From assembly GCF_000192475.1 (NCBI RefSeq), contig NZ_AEYW01000003.1, positions 62,001-126,000 of the forward strand: a stretch of 64,000 nucleotides of DNA, written 5' to 3'. A program made the position numbers and the translations under genes. Under the pieces are notes generated by a model, which saw only the letters and a program-made list of their open reading frames with translations, was not told where the DNA came from and made no database searches. The DNA is from Ruegeria conchae. Lineage in GTDB: Bacteria > Pseudomonadota > Alphaproteobacteria > Rhodobacterales > Rhodobacteraceae. Of the stretch, positions 7,973 through 17,324 are shown piece after piece. Position 1 is the first letter of the stretch, and each line of letters opens with the position of its first letter.

Positions 7973-8448
7973 CAGGCGCGATAAAACAGATAGCGATCAG
8001 GTGCGATGGTTTCAGGGCCCTGTATCGGGGTGAAACCTACCAGGGGTTGTCCTGATATCAGCAAGCCGCCGGGGCACATCACCTGTTTGACCAGAGGGCT
8101 CAGGCGGGCTGCTTCGGCAACATCGTCTGACTTGATCCCGCGACCAAAATCATAGTGCGCTAGTGCGATAGTATGGCCAGCTTCCGCCAATTTCAGTAAC
8201 ATCGGTTCCGCTTCGCCTTGCAGAAAATCTTCTGCAGGAGGCGTGCTGTTGGGGTGGCATTGCAACACGCGATCCATCACCCAAATTCGGCGCGAAGGCA
8301 GGATCTCGCGTAAATGGTCGTAGGTACGCCCATTCCCCAATCCCAAATCCAGAACGTCTCCATCCATGGCTTCGATCTGTGCCGCAGCCCAGTTCAACCC
8401 GTCGCGTTGTGCGGTCAGGCGTCGCAGCATGGAATCCAGTCGACTCAT
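7972..8448 (-). CDS. Small class I SAM-dependent methyltransferase
   Basis: A 158-residue protein with the SAM-binding loop VLDLGLGNGRTYDHL (residues about 32-46), an acidic motif near RRIWVMDR and the signature CHPNSTPP. The start at 8448 overlaps the stop of the upstream deacetylase-like gene as ATGA. A paralogue with the same signatures (ELGLGNGRTYHHM, SHPDSTPP) is encoded at 24778-25275. It is the last secure gene of the glycan operon, so methylation of the glycan or its precursor is plausible. The substrate is unknown. Confidence 0.8.
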   Translation of the reverse strand: MSRLDSMLRRLTAQRDGLNWAAAQIEAMDGDVLDLGLGNGRTYDHLREILPSRRIWVMDRVLQCHPNSTPPAEDFLQGEAEPMLLKLAEAGHTIALAHYDFGRGIKSDDVAEAARLSPLVKQVMCPGGLLISGQPLVGFTPIQGPETIAPDRYLFYRA

Positions 8449-9218
8449 TCGGGTTCTCCCAGCGTTTTGTTGCATGGTGCAATCCAAGGAACACCAGGCC
8501 CATCAAGCAGCCTGTGCAACAGGTCTTTCGTAAACGTCCAGATGTCCTGATCATGGACCAGATGATGCGTCAACACCCCAAATGCTTCAGCATTGTCTGC
8601 CAGTCCTGCGCGTCGATCTTGTAGCAGTGTGACCACTTGCGAAATCAGCTCTTCCGGGTCAGCCAAGCCGCGAGTTCCGCGCCAGTCGATAGGATCGAGA
8701 TGCGTATTTACCTGCTCGAGACCAGGAGCGGCGAGTGGTGTTTTCCGAGGTGTTGAGGTTGATACTATCCGAAAACCCAGCCCTCGGAGATGAGCTGTAA
8801 CTTTAGGATCAATCCGGTTCCAAGGCGGTACAAACATCGGACGTAACTGATCACCGAACAGGTTCCGTAGCCGAGTCAGTCCGGCCCTTGCGTCAGAAAC
8901 AATGGCTTCGATTGGCTGGTGCAAACGGAACTCGGCTTTCTTTTCACCTATGGGTGCGTGGTTCTGATGCGCCCAGCCATGCACAACCGGAATCAAGGCA
9001 GCCTGATCACTTACATATTCCGCCAATGACACCTCAGCTGGTTGCGGGATCACAGCCAGATGGACAGGTAATCCCAGCTGAACGGATATCAATGTGAGTT
9101 TTTCGAGCTGTGGCGTCACCGTGATCGCGTCGTCATCGCGCCACCACAAGGGTAGCGTCAAATCCGCTTGTTCCCAGCGCTGCAACTCAATCATCAAGGG
9201 TTGCCAATCAGGGCTCAT
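8445..9218 (-). CDS. Polysaccharide deacetylase-like protein
   Basis: A 257-residue protein with the NodB-homology landmarks of carbohydrate esterases: LWWRDDDA near residue 25 (catalytic/metal Asp), VHGWAHQNH (metal His pair), MFVPPWNRI and a late LTHHLVHD. These fit a metal-dependent N- or O-deacetylase acting on a sugar polymer or glycolipid. There is no signal peptide, so it acts in the cytoplasm, like a deacetylase of a glycan intermediate. It overlaps both neighbours by 4 nt, between a GT28-like glycosyltransferase and the methyltransferase. Confidence 0.78.
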   Translation of the reverse strand: MSPDWQPLMIELQRWEQADLTLPLWWRDDDAITVTPQLEKLTLISVQLGLPVHLAVIPQPAEVSLAEYVSDQAALIPVVHGWAHQNHAPIGEKKAEFRLHQPIEAIVSDARAGLTRLRNLFGDQLRPMFVPPWNRIDPKVTAHLRGLGFRIVSTSTPRKTPLAAPGLEQVNTHLDPIDWRGTRGLADPEELISQVVTLLQDRRAGLADNAEAFGVLTHHLVHDQDIWTFTKDLLHRLLDGPGVPWIAPCNKTLGEPE

Positions 9219-10357
9219 CGGCGGGCCTCATACAAGTCTGTCGCAATTTCCACCGATCGGCGGGCGCCATCAAACCCTTCAGACATTGGAGGACGAGCAA
9301 CACCCGACATGACACGATCCAGAGCGTTTGCAAGTGAGGGTCCGGATAGTTCAGAACTGTTCAGCACCTCAACCCCATCCAATTGCGAAAGTGCCCGCGC
9401 ACGCAATCCCTGCTCGACCTCTTTGCCGTCGTCAAATGGGATCAACACAGCAGGGGCACCGCATTGCAGCAGGTCCATGGCTGTATTGTAGCCGCACATA
9501 CTAACCGAGGCCGCAACAAGCGGAAGCATTTGACGAAAATCGGGGCGAACGGGTTCCAGAACAACCGTTGCCCCCTCGGCCAACTGCGAAAGCTCGGCGA
9601 TGCGCGCTTTGGCGTCCTGTCCACCCACCAACAGGCGCCAGCGCCTGTTGGGCATCTTTCGGGCGGCCTCAATGGCCGCCTGAAAGATCGGTTGGCCAAC
9701 TGATCCGCCACCGGCACTTACGATGATCTCGTCCCGACCTGTACCCTCCGGATGGCTTGGCGGTGCGCTCGGTGCGACGAAACCCGTGTAGTGCAGCCGT
9801 GCCGCCAGTTGCGATGAAACAGGCCAACTGACGTCAAGAGGTGTGATCCGGGGATCGGCATGGACTAGAACGCCGTCATAATACTCTGCAATAACTTCGT
9901 CCGTTCGGATCGCTTTTGCAGGCTTTGATGGCGGCGCAAGAATATCGCGGATCGAACTCAGTGTAACAGGGGGGCGAGAGATCCCCCGCGCGGCTTTTAT
10001 TGCCGCTTGGAATTCTGCTGCGAGCGAACGGCGTCCAAACGGATATAGCTCGGTGATCAGAACCTGCGGCCCGAAGCTGCGTACTGCCTGAACCAGTCCG
10101 GTTGCGCGTGCTTCGAAATAGGCGGCGTCTGCAACAGTACCATCCTGATCTAGCAATCGGGTAAAATCGGTGCCATCCGACCTCAGCGGCGGCAAACCCA
10201 GCAGAGACATCCCGGTCGTATCCAGCTGCGGTGCGGGCATACCTCCGGAAACGACAAGAACCTCATGGTTCTGATCAGCGAATGCGCGCGCCAATGTCAG
10301 TGCCCGGCTCAGATGCCCGGTGCCCAACAGGTGGGTAACGACGATCATCACCTTCAT
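9215..10357 (-). CDS. MurG/GT28-like glycosyltransferase
   Basis: A 380-residue GT-B protein. The N-terminal domain begins MKVMIVVTHLLGTGHLSRAL, with the GxGHLxR loop of MurG-type enzymes. The C-terminal domain has IIVSAGGGSVGQPI, a nucleotide-sugar region (WRLLVGGQDAKARI), SMCGYNTAMDLLQCGAPAV and LIPFDDGKEVEQGLRA. ATG 10357 is preferred to the TTG at 10363. It starts 2 nt after the phosphatase stop and its own stop overlaps the next gene by 4 nt. A second protein of the same type is encoded at 13255-14469. Donor and acceptor cannot be assigned. Confidence 0.85.
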   Translation of the reverse strand: MKVMIVVTHLLGTGHLSRALTLARAFADQNHEVLVVSGGMPAPQLDTTGMSLLGLPPLRSDGTDFTRLLDQDGTVADAAYFEARATGLVQAVRSFGPQVLITELYPFGRRSLAAEFQAAIKAARGISRPPVTLSSIRDILAPPSKPAKAIRTDEVIAEYYDGVLVHADPRITPLDVSWPVSSQLAARLHYTGFVAPSAPPSHPEGTGRDEIIVSAGGGSVGQPIFQAAIEAARKMPNRRWRLLVGGQDAKARIAELSQLAEGATVVLEPVRPDFRQMLPLVAASVSMCGYNTAMDLLQCGAPAVLIPFDDGKEVEQGLRARALSQLDGVEVLNSSELSGPSLANALDRVMSGVARPPMSEGFDGARRSVEIATDLYEARR

Positions 10358-10359
10358 TT

Positions 10360-10938
10360 TCAAGCCTCACGCCCAAGCAGACGGACGGGTTCGGGCTGGG
10401 CCCGCATCGGGTTCAACTCGATGACAAATAACCTGTTGCGTTTAATTTTGAACGGGGCGGGGCCCGCAAAGTTCCAGCCCCAGGCCTTGGCCAAAATCAC
10501 CCGCATGATGCCGATATGGCAGACGGCAAGATTGTCGCCCGTCAGGCCATCCATCCAAGGTGCGATTCTTGCCCAAAGTTCTGCCGGGCTTTCACCGTTG
10601 GGCGGTCGGTAATCCCAACCCCACTCTTCAATATGACGGTAGCCGCTGTCGGGAATCGCGATCAGTTCCACGCCGCGTTGCCCTTCCCAATCTCCCCAGT
10701 TCATCTCGGTCAAGGCTTTGGATGTTTTGGGGGCTTTGCCAGATACAAGTACAGCGGTTTCAGCCGCGCGACTTAGCGGGCTGGACCAGATCGATGCAGT
10801 GTCCCACGGCGATGGCAGACAATATCCTGCAAGCTCGGCACGGGCCTCAATATCCAGGGGAATGTCGCTGCGACCCTGAATGCGACCAGCGCGATTCCAT
10901 TCGGTATGTCCGTGGCGCAATAGGGCGAGGCGGGTCAT
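10360..10938 (-). CDS. Histidine phosphatase family protein
   Basis: A 192-residue member of the phosphoglycerate-mutase-like family: catalytic loop LLRHGHTEWN at the N-terminus, SSPLSRAAETA near residue 55, an acidic MNWGDWEGQRG and the second catalytic His in AVCHIGIMRVIL. Such enzymes often remove phosphate from sugar phosphates or phospho-glycosides. It is embedded between glycosyltransferases with a 4-nt overlap on the upstream side, so a phosphorylated glycan intermediate is a reasonable guess. Confidence 0.85.
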   Translation of the reverse strand: MTRLALLRHGHTEWNRAGRIQGRSDIPLDIEARAELAGYCLPSPWDTASIWSSPLSRAAETAVLVSGKAPKTSKALTEMNWGDWEGQRGVELIAIPDSGYRHIEEWGWDYRPPNGESPAELWARIAPWMDGLTGDNLAVCHIGIMRVILAKAWGWNFAGPAPFKIKRNRLFVIELNPMRAQPEPVRLLGREA

Positions 10939-12011
10939 TCTTCTTTCTCCAACAAGGGGCGCACGGCAGTCCAGAACCGATCCGTCGCCGACGGGATCAG
11001 ATGGCGTTGCGCGATGTAGGCGCGGGCGCGATCACCCTCGGTTCGCCGAAGGTCGGGATCATCCAAGAGCAACTGTATACGAGCGGCCAGCCCTTTGGTG
11101 CCCGAACTTACATTGGGATGATCAGAGGGCATCAGTACATCACGCACGCCGGGGCGATCTTGTGCCACGACCGGGACACCGCTGGCCTGAGCCTCAAGAT
11201 AGACCATGCCATAGGCTTCGTTGACGCCGGGCCAGACAAACATCGATGCTTGACGGTAGTGCTCTTGCAATGTGTCTCGATCAAGCTGACCCAGAAACCT
11301 GACACGGGACCCGAACTGCGCCATCAGCGCTTCGACTTTGGGGCGGGCAGGGCCATCGCCAGCGATGTCCAGCACCCAATCGCCTGTGAGATGTTCCAGC
11401 GTCTCGGCCAAAATCGTGTACGAGGCCAATTTGTCCCCTGGACGCATCATACCCACCGTCAGCATCGGGCCATCGCGGGCGGATGGGGAAGGCAATTCAG
11501 CAACTGGCAGAAACGGGGGCAATTCTACCAATATTTGTGTGCCGAATTTCTCGCGCTTTAGCGTGATCAGATCGTTGGCTGTGTGATAAAATATTATCTG
11601 CGCGGCATCACAGGCGTCGTGCGCCGACTGGGCAAACCCGGCCCATGGACCCGAGAGCCGACTGGTGGCTCGGGTGCTTTCCAGTTGTACATATGGGATA
11701 CCCCGTGCGCGGCATACTACGGGGCCCAACAGGTCCGGCGCTTTGTAGTAGTTGTGATATGTCACCCAAAGTTCTGTGTCCGATGGCAGTTCCGTGATCA
11801 GCCGCGTAGCTTCGACCATCGCTTTGTCTCGCAACTGATCCTGAAGTGGGCGCTCACCCTTCTTGTCGTAAATCCGCAGGTCTGATGCGAGTTCAACAAT
11901 GTTGTTTTGGGCGCGGATTGCGGTGATCAGGTTGCGTGCCATTTCGCGGTCGCCCGAAGGCTTGGGGCTATCGGGGGATTTCATCGGCGCATAAAAAGCC
12001 ACCCGAGCCAT
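10935..12011 (-). CDS. GT4-family glycosyltransferase
   Basis: A 358-residue GT-B retaining enzyme: N-terminal VAFYAPMKSPDSPKPSGDR, a mid-protein donor-domain start TVGMMRPGDKL, WVLDIAGDGPARPKVEAL, VRFLGQLDRDTLQEHYRQA and the GT4 EX7E region VNEAYGMVYLEAQASGVPV. The start at 12011 shares one base with the stop of the upstream GT4 gene (TGATG); an ATG at 12029 is less likely. It transfers an unknown sugar and is second in a run of four transferases. Confidence 0.86.
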   Translation of the reverse strand: MARVAFYAPMKSPDSPKPSGDREMARNLITAIRAQNNIVELASDLRIYDKKGERPLQDQLRDKAMVEATRLITELPSDTELWVTYHNYYKAPDLLGPVVCRARGIPYVQLESTRATSRLSGPWAGFAQSAHDACDAAQIIFYHTANDLITLKREKFGTQILVELPPFLPVAELPSPSARDGPMLTVGMMRPGDKLASYTILAETLEHLTGDWVLDIAGDGPARPKVEALMAQFGSRVRFLGQLDRDTLQEHYRQASMFVWPGVNEAYGMVYLEAQASGVPVVAQDRPGVRDVLMPSDHPNVSSGTKGLAARIQLLLDDPDLRRTEGDRARAYIAQRHLIPSATDRFWTAVRPLLEKEE

Positions 12012-13258
12012 CACCGACCATCCGTGCACAATGCGTTTAACCGCTCGGACAGGCGACGTATGCCCGGATCCATACGAAAGTCGGCGATCAAACGGTCATA
12101 CGCTGCCTCTGCCATTCGCGCGGTTTTGGCCGGGTTCCGGGCAATCTTGGAAATGGCGGAGGCCAAGGAGGCCGGGTCGTCCTGCGATAGAATCCCATGG
12201 ACGCCAGTTTCGATGAACTCTGGGATCGCGGATATCGGCGTCGACAAAATCGGAAGGCGCTGTGACGCCGCCTCCATCAGCACGTTCGGCAAGCCATCCC
12301 GGTCACCATCTTCAGCAATCCGGCTGGGCAGCACAAACAGGTCAGAGCGGCGCATCTCGGCAACGACCTCAGGCTGGTCGCATGCACCCATCCAGGTGAT
12401 CCGATCTGACAGCTCTGCGGCATCAGCCTGTGCACTCAGTTTATTGGCCAGTGTCCCGCCACCGATATGGGTCCAGTGCCAGTCCAAAGTTTGAGGGAGC
12501 AGAGCAAACGCGTCGATAAGGCGATCAAAGCCCTTTTTCTCGACCAACCGCCCGACTGAAAGCATATGAAAGGGTGCGTCGGCCGCCCGCTGACCACGCT
12601 TAGGAGGGGTCGGAAAACGAGACAGGTCCAGACCGTGGTAAATCAACTCAACGCGCGCAGGATCATCAGCCAATTCGCGCAGATGCGCTGCACCGATGGC
12701 GGTACAGGTTGCCCCAAAAGTGGCTCCATAGCTCGCCAGATGTAGTTTTTCCTTCTTTTCCCAGTCTGGCGAGGTCCAAATATCTTTGGCGTGCGCTGAA
12801 AAACTCCACGGCAGGCCGCGCATGATCGCAGCGTAGCGGGCGACCGACGATGGCGTGTGCATGAAATGCGCGTACAGCGCTTGCGTTTCCTCAGGTAACT
12901 CGGCAGCTAGCACGCAGGCCTGTCCGAACCGGCGAATGCGGTTATGGGTTTGGTCTCGGCGCAGGTCTTGCCGCCAGACCCGATAGGCCTCTGGGTATCC
13001 GGGCAAACCCGAAGCAACAGCGCGTGCAGCGGCGAGCCGTTCAGGTTCGTCATAAAGGTATTCTGGCAGATAGCGTACTTGCCCATTGAAACGATCATGC
13101 AGCGGGTGCCGCTTGGCGTCGGTCGGATGGCGCAAAGACCAGATATCGAAGTTGTGGCCAGCCTCCTGCAAGGCAACGAGCTCTTGGGCAATGAACGTCT
13201 CGGACAGGCGCGGCCAGCCTTTGACTAGCACCGCAAGCCTGGGGTGTGTTTTGATCAT
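12011..13258 (-). CDS. GT4-family glycosyltransferase
   Basis: A 415-residue protein resembling colanic-acid-type transferases: VLVKGWPRLSETFIAQEL at the N-terminus, a central FSAHAKDIW, the donor-domain start HMLSVGRLVEKKGFDRLI, WHWTHIGGGTLANKL, ITWMGACDQPEVVAEM, and DGLPNVLMEAASQRLPILS for the EX7E motif. It overlaps the first transferase by 4 nt (ATGA) and the next by 1 nt. The opening WPRLSETFI motif is common in exopolysaccharide GT4 enzymes. Confidence 0.87.
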   Translation of the reverse strand: MIKTHPRLAVLVKGWPRLSETFIAQELVALQEAGHNFDIWSLRHPTDAKRHPLHDRFNGQVRYLPEYLYDEPERLAAARAVASGLPGYPEAYRVWRQDLRRDQTHNRIRRFGQACVLAAELPEETQALYAHFMHTPSSVARYAAIMRGLPWSFSAHAKDIWTSPDWEKKEKLHLASYGATFGATCTAIGAAHLRELADDPARVELIYHGLDLSRFPTPPKRGQRAADAPFHMLSVGRLVEKKGFDRLIDAFALLPQTLDWHWTHIGGGTLANKLSAQADAAELSDRITWMGACDQPEVVAEMRRSDLFVLPSRIAEDGDRDGLPNVLMEAASQRLPILSTPISAIPEFIETGVHGILSQDDPASLASAISKIARNPAKTARMAEAAYDRLIADFRMDPGIRRLSERLNALCTDGR

Positions 13259-14469
13259 CCTGTCGCGCGCTCTTGTTCTGCGGCTAGTAGTGCGGTGATG
13301 CGATGGGTGACGTAGTTCAGACCGTCCAGCAAACCGGCGCTTATGGCTTGCGACGGCAAGGGCTGAAGGGGAAGATTACGGATCGCGTGGATCATCGCGT
13401 CGGCCGTCAGACCGTCACGATTTTCATCGAGCATTCGCACGAGTCCCAGATCTTCCGCGCGAGAGGCGCGTATCCATTGTTCCAGACGGGGTGTTGTGCG
13501 CGGGACGATGACCGCGCGTTTGTCGAAGGACAGTACTTCGCAGAAGGTATTGTAGCCGCCCATGCAGACTACACCGGCTGCTCCGGCGAACAGAGTTTCG
13601 ATCTGAGATTCGAAGCCTACAGCTGTGACCCGGCCATCAAGTGCGGCGACGCGGGTTTCAAAATCCTCGCGCAATTCACCTGACAGGAATGGCCCATAGA
13701 CCAGCACGGCACGCGGAGAAAGGTCCGGGTCTTTCTCATAGGCGGACAGCACGAGGTTGACCATCGCTTTGCCATCGCCGCCACCGCCGGGCGTAATCAG
13801 GATATAAGGTTGCTCGGGCGGCTCACCGACAGGCCCCAGATCACGCCTTAGATATCCGGTCCAGTGCATGCGTTGTTGCGCTGCCGGACTGAGGGGTAGA
13901 CCTTGTGTCGGGTCATAGATCGAGCGCAAGCCATATACCCAGATCTCATCGTAGAAACGCTCGGTTGCCGAGATCGCTTCTTTGCGTTCCCATTCGGCGG
14001 CCAGTACATCGGGTTCGTCCAGAACATCGCGCAGACCCAGAACCAGCTTGGTCGAACCCGAGCTCTCAAGATATTCCAGCGTCGGCAACAATTCACCGCG
14101 AAACCCGGTCGGTTCTTTGTCGACGATCAGAACCTCTGGGTCAAATTGCGTAACAGCTGTTTGGATAAGGCTTGCACGCAGCTCAGTTACATCATCAATC
14201 CCCATGCCAATGGTTTGTGAGGCGTAAGAACCGTCCGCGCGTTTGGTGACGCCAGGCAAGCGAACATGGTCGACCCGCCGTGGAAAAGTAAAACGACCCG
14301 CTACCGGAGAGCCGGTCAAGATCAAAGCCGAAGCGCGTTGATCGGCCTGTGTAATCGCTGCCGCCAAAGCTCGAGACCGGCGCAAATGGCCCAGACCGAA
14401 CGTGTCGTGACTGTATAGCAGGATACGAGGCGCGCGGCCGTGATGTTCGTTTTTGTTACCTCGGCTCAT
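13255..14469 (-). CDS. MurG/GT28-like glycosyltransferase, first gene of operon
   Basis: A 404-residue GT-B protein with RILLYSHDTFGLGHLRRS (GxGHLxR loop), a long N-domain (VLIVDKEPTGFRGELL), then YILITPGGGGDGKAMVNL, VTAVGFESQIETLFAGA and VCMGGYNTFCEVLSFDKRA. The start at 14469 has GAAGG just upstream; the frame extends to 14664, but that part is low-complexity and noncoding in style. It heads the seven-gene minus-strand operon and is distantly similar in layout to the protein at 9215-10357, so two GT28-like and two GT4 enzymes work in one pathway. Confidence 0.85.
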   Translation of the reverse strand: MSRGNKNEHHGRAPRILLYSHDTFGLGHLRRSRALAAAITQADQRASALILTGSPVAGRFTFPRRVDHVRLPGVTKRADGSYASQTIGMGIDDVTELRASLIQTAVTQFDPEVLIVDKEPTGFRGELLPTLEYLESSGSTKLVLGLRDVLDEPDVLAAEWERKEAISATERFYDEIWVYGLRSIYDPTQGLPLSPAAQQRMHWTGYLRRDLGPVGEPPEQPYILITPGGGGDGKAMVNLVLSAYEKDPDLSPRAVLVYGPFLSGELREDFETRVAALDGRVTAVGFESQIETLFAGAAGVVCMGGYNTFCEVLSFDKRAVIVPRTTPRLEQWIRASRAEDLGLVRMLDENRDGLTADAMIHAIRNLPLQPLPSQAISAGLLDGLNYVTHRITALLAAEQERATG

Positions 14470-14851
14470 GCCTTCGCCTGTTTCGGTTCCGATGCAACTC
14501 CGCGCGTTTGCACCTGAGTATCCTATTTCATTCGCGCCTGCGCGCAAAAGGTGGGAATTTTTCCCTGCAAATGCGCCAAACATTGCGAATTGGCAACAGC
14601 ATATTCGTTGCCTTGTCGTCAATGTGACGCGGCCCCTTTGTTGGCGATTGCCCGCAATGAACAAGATTGCGTACGATCCTAGGGCTCAGGCCGTCATATT
14701 CAATTTTTGGTTGCTTGAAAATACCTTATCCAGACGTTTGCGCCGAGGCCACTTGCCATTCGCAAAGATGCCTATGCGTGCGCGGATGATTTGAACAGCA
14801 GACCAAGCTTCTGTAGTCTTGCCGGCAACTGTGATTTGGGTGCGAGACACT
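14470..14851. other. Divergent promoter region between glycan operon and MscS gene
   Basis: About 380 bp with no supportable gene; it must hold the promoters of both the glycan operon and the channel gene. I see no clear dyad, riboswitch or sigma-54 site. Confidence 0.5.
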
Positions 14852-17239
14852 ATGAAAACGAATATTCTGGCCGGGCTGTTTCTGGTGCTTTGGGCCGCAA
14901 TCCTTGCGTGCGTACCCGAAGCAGAGGCGCAAACCTCGCTTATCCCGGGATATCCAATTGGATCGTCCGAAGAAACCAGCACATCAAGTTCGGCAGAAGA
15001 GGGCGATCTGGCAGCTGCGATCCGCGCGGCTTCTGAAGCTGGTGCAAGTGTCATCGTAATCGACAGCGCGGGACAGGTGGTTTCGTCAGCCAATAATGGC
15101 GGGGCAACATCTGATCCCGAGGTTGCTGACCCGATGGCGGAAGGGTCTCAACTGATGAAGGCTCAGGAGCGGTTCTCGAAATTTCGGGAATCTGTGCGCT
15201 CGCGTTTAGAAGCGCTTCCGTATTCGGTTTTTGAGGTGCAGTACGTTCTGAGACAAACCAGCCCGGATGGCCGTATTCAGACCTATTTCGAGGTCTTGGC
15301 CTGGAACATTGTTTTTCTTCTGCTGGGACGCTGGTTATCGACCGAGATTTACGGAAAGCGTATCGCCAAGCGCTGGGTTGTTGCCCGCATCAAGGAAAAC
15401 CCCGTTGGCTATCGCGAAAAAATGCCTTTCTTGGTTTACCGCTTCGTAATGGGTATCGGTGGTACGATCTTTGCGATGCTGATGGCGCTGATCGTGGGTT
15501 ATCTGTTCTTTGGCGAAGCCGAGGATATATCCATTCAATTCACTGTCACCGCGATTTTTACTGCATTCTTCCTGTCGCGCACGGTTGCGGACTTGTGGCG
15601 GATGATCTTGTCACCGTTTCTCAACCAGTACCGTTTGCCCCCGTTTTCCGATCGGGACGCCAAGCGGCTATACCGGTGGGCGTCGGCAATCGCGACGTTT
15701 GATATCTCGGTCGTGCTTTTCTCGACTTGGGTTGCGGATTTTGGACTGAACTACAATGTTTATGCCTTGGTTTATGGCAGCCTGACTCTGGCCGGTGCGC
15801 TGGGCAATCTCTTGATGATACTGTTCAATGCCCGCGCGATTTCTCATGCGATCCGTGGCGGGCGTATGCCCGAACAAGTTTCGTGGATATTACGATTTAT
15901 CTCGTTCGCCTGGGCGCCGGTATTGATGCTCTACATCGTGTTCAGCTGGTTCAAGCTAGCAGTTGATCTGGTTTTGGAGATCGAGGATTCCGTCCCGATC
16001 GTAGCCAGCAGCTATGCAATATTCATGTCAGTGGTCGTTGCATATGGTGCGATGAACTATTTGCTGGAACGCTACTTTGATCGCAATCGTCAGATCGCGG
16101 AACTGAATACCGAAGCAGATGAGGCCGAGGTAGGTGAGGCTGCAGCGCTTGTCACACCCGAGGCTGAAAAGCGCAAACACGCCATATTGACCTACGAAGA
16201 TCTTGCCCGAAGGGTGGCCGGTATTCTGGCCTTTGTGGTGGGGCTATACGCGCTGGTCGTGATCTGGAATCCGCAAGCCAACTGGAGCGATGATCTGCCC
16301 ATCGAGCGAGCGCTTGATGTGATGGTGATCTTGTTCATCGGCTACATTCTGTTTCATTTTTTCCGGGTCTGGATCGACAGCAAGATTGCAGAAGAGGTTG
16401 ATGATGGTGCCGCTGATGCCGAGCTTGGCGATGAAGGGGGCGAAGGTGGACAGAGCCGGCTTGCGACATTGCTTCCCCTGTTTCGCGGTGCGATCCTGGC
16501 TGTGGTCGTTGTCACCATCGCGCTGATTGTATTGATGGAACTTGGGATCAATGTCAGCCCGCTGTTTGCGGGTGCTGGTGTTGTAGGATTGGCCGTAGGA
16601 TTTGGGTCGCAAACGCTGGTGCGCGATATCTTTTCGGGTGCGTTCTTTCTGATGGATGATGCATTCCGTAAAGGTGAATATATCGATATCGGCGATGTGA
16701 AGGGAACGGTTGAAAAGATCTCGGTTCGGTCCTTCCAGTTGCGACACCATCTGGGCGCGCTCAACACGATTCCCTTTGGTGAGATCAAGGTGCTGACCAA
16801 TTACTCGCGCGATTGGGTGATCATGAAGCTGCCGTTGCGTGTGACGTATGACACGGATGTCGAAAAAGTACGGAAGCTGATCAAAAAATTGGGTCAGGAA
16901 TTGCTGAGTGATCCGGTGATCGGAGAAAACTTTATCCAGCCTCTGAAATCTCAGGGTGTGATCGAGATGCAGGATTCGGCGATGATTATCCGGGTCAAGT
17001 TCATGACCAAACCAGGCGATCAGTGGCTGGTGCGCAAGAAAGTATATCAAGATATCCGTGAACTGTTTGCCCGCGAAGGTATTCGGTTCGCGCATCGCGA
17101 GGTCACCGTTAGATTGGCAGACGGCAAAGAGACAGAAGACTTAACGCCAAAACAGCGCGAAGCGGTTACAGGCGCTGTTCAGGCTGCGATTGACGAGGAT
17201 TATCTGGATGATATCGGGCCCGGCGGCGACGATCGCTAA
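14852..17239 (+). CDS. MscS-family mechanosensitive channel with large periplasmic/TM extension
   Basis: A 795-residue inner-membrane protein. A signal peptide (MKTNILAGLFLVLWAAILAC, cleavage near AEA-Q) is followed by an acidic Ser-rich segment, then roughly ten hydrophobic helices between residues about 150 and 600, and the MscS core from about residue 566: GINVSPLFAGAGVVGLAVGF (TM3 with Gly/Ala ridge), LVRDIFSGAFFLMDDAF, YIDIGDVKGTVEKI, NTIPFGEI and a cytoplasmic alpha/beta domain. It releases solutes on hypo-osmotic shock, like MscK/YbdG-type large channels. ATG 14852 is chosen because it gives the signal peptide. Confidence 0.88.
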   Translation: MKTNILAGLFLVLWAAILACVPEAEAQTSLIPGYPIGSSEETSTSSSAEEGDLAAAIRAASEAGASVIVIDSAGQVVSSANNGGATSDPEVADPMAEGSQLMKAQERFSKFRESVRSRLEALPYSVFEVQYVLRQTSPDGRIQTYFEVLAWNIVFLLLGRWLSTEIYGKRIAKRWVVARIKENPVGYREKMPFLVYRFVMGIGGTIFAMLMALIVGYLFFGEAEDISIQFTVTAIFTAFFLSRTVADLWRMILSPFLNQYRLPPFSDRDAKRLYRWASAIATFDISVVLFSTWVADFGLNYNVYALVYGSLTLAGALGNLLMILFNARAISHAIRGGRMPEQVSWILRFISFAWAPVLMLYIVFSWFKLAVDLVLEIEDSVPIVASSYAIFMSVVVAYGAMNYLLERYFDRNRQIAELNTEADEAEVGEAAALVTPEAEKRKHAILTYEDLARRVAGILAFVVGLYALVVIWNPQANWSDDLPIERALDVMVILFIGYILFHFFRVWIDSKIAEEVDDGAADAELGDEGGEGGQSRLATLLPLFRGAILAVVVVTIALIVLMELGINVSPLFAGAGVVGLAVGFGSQTLVRDIFSGAFFLMDDAFRKGEYIDIGDVKGTVEKISVRSFQLRHHLGALNTIPFGEIKVLTNYSRDWVIMKLPLRVTYDTDVEKVRKLIKKLGQELLSDPVIGENFIQPLKSQGVIEMQDSAMIIRVKFMTKPGDQWLVRKKVYQDIRELFAREGIRFAHREVTVRLADGKETEDLTPKQREAVTGAVQAAIDEDYLDDIGPGGDDR

Positions 17240-17281
17240 GGCGGCTCCCGCCTCTTTGAGCGGCGTCTCGAATGAGACGCC
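17239..17281. terminator. Tandem hairpins between convergent genes
   Basis: Two perfect hairpins sit just after the mscS stop. AGGCGG-CTC-CCGCCT (17239-17253) is followed by CTTT. GGCGTCTC-GAAT-GAGACGCC (17262-17281) is an 8-bp stem with a 4-nt loop. They lie between convergent genes, so one or both probably terminate transcription in each direction. The T-tracts are weak. Confidence 0.6.
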
Positions 17282-17324
17282 ATACAAAGCGTTGGGCGGG
17301 GCCGTGCTCCGCGCGGCGGTTGGT

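Noticed and set aside
10560..11561. 333-codon plus-strand frame in the glycan operon
   Set aside because: It runs antisense to the phosphatase and a GT4 gene with clear motifs; Arg/Gln/Gly-rich shadow.
16244..17095. 283-codon minus-strand frame
   Set aside because: Antisense shadow of the MscS core; composition rich in His, Gln and Arg with no family features.
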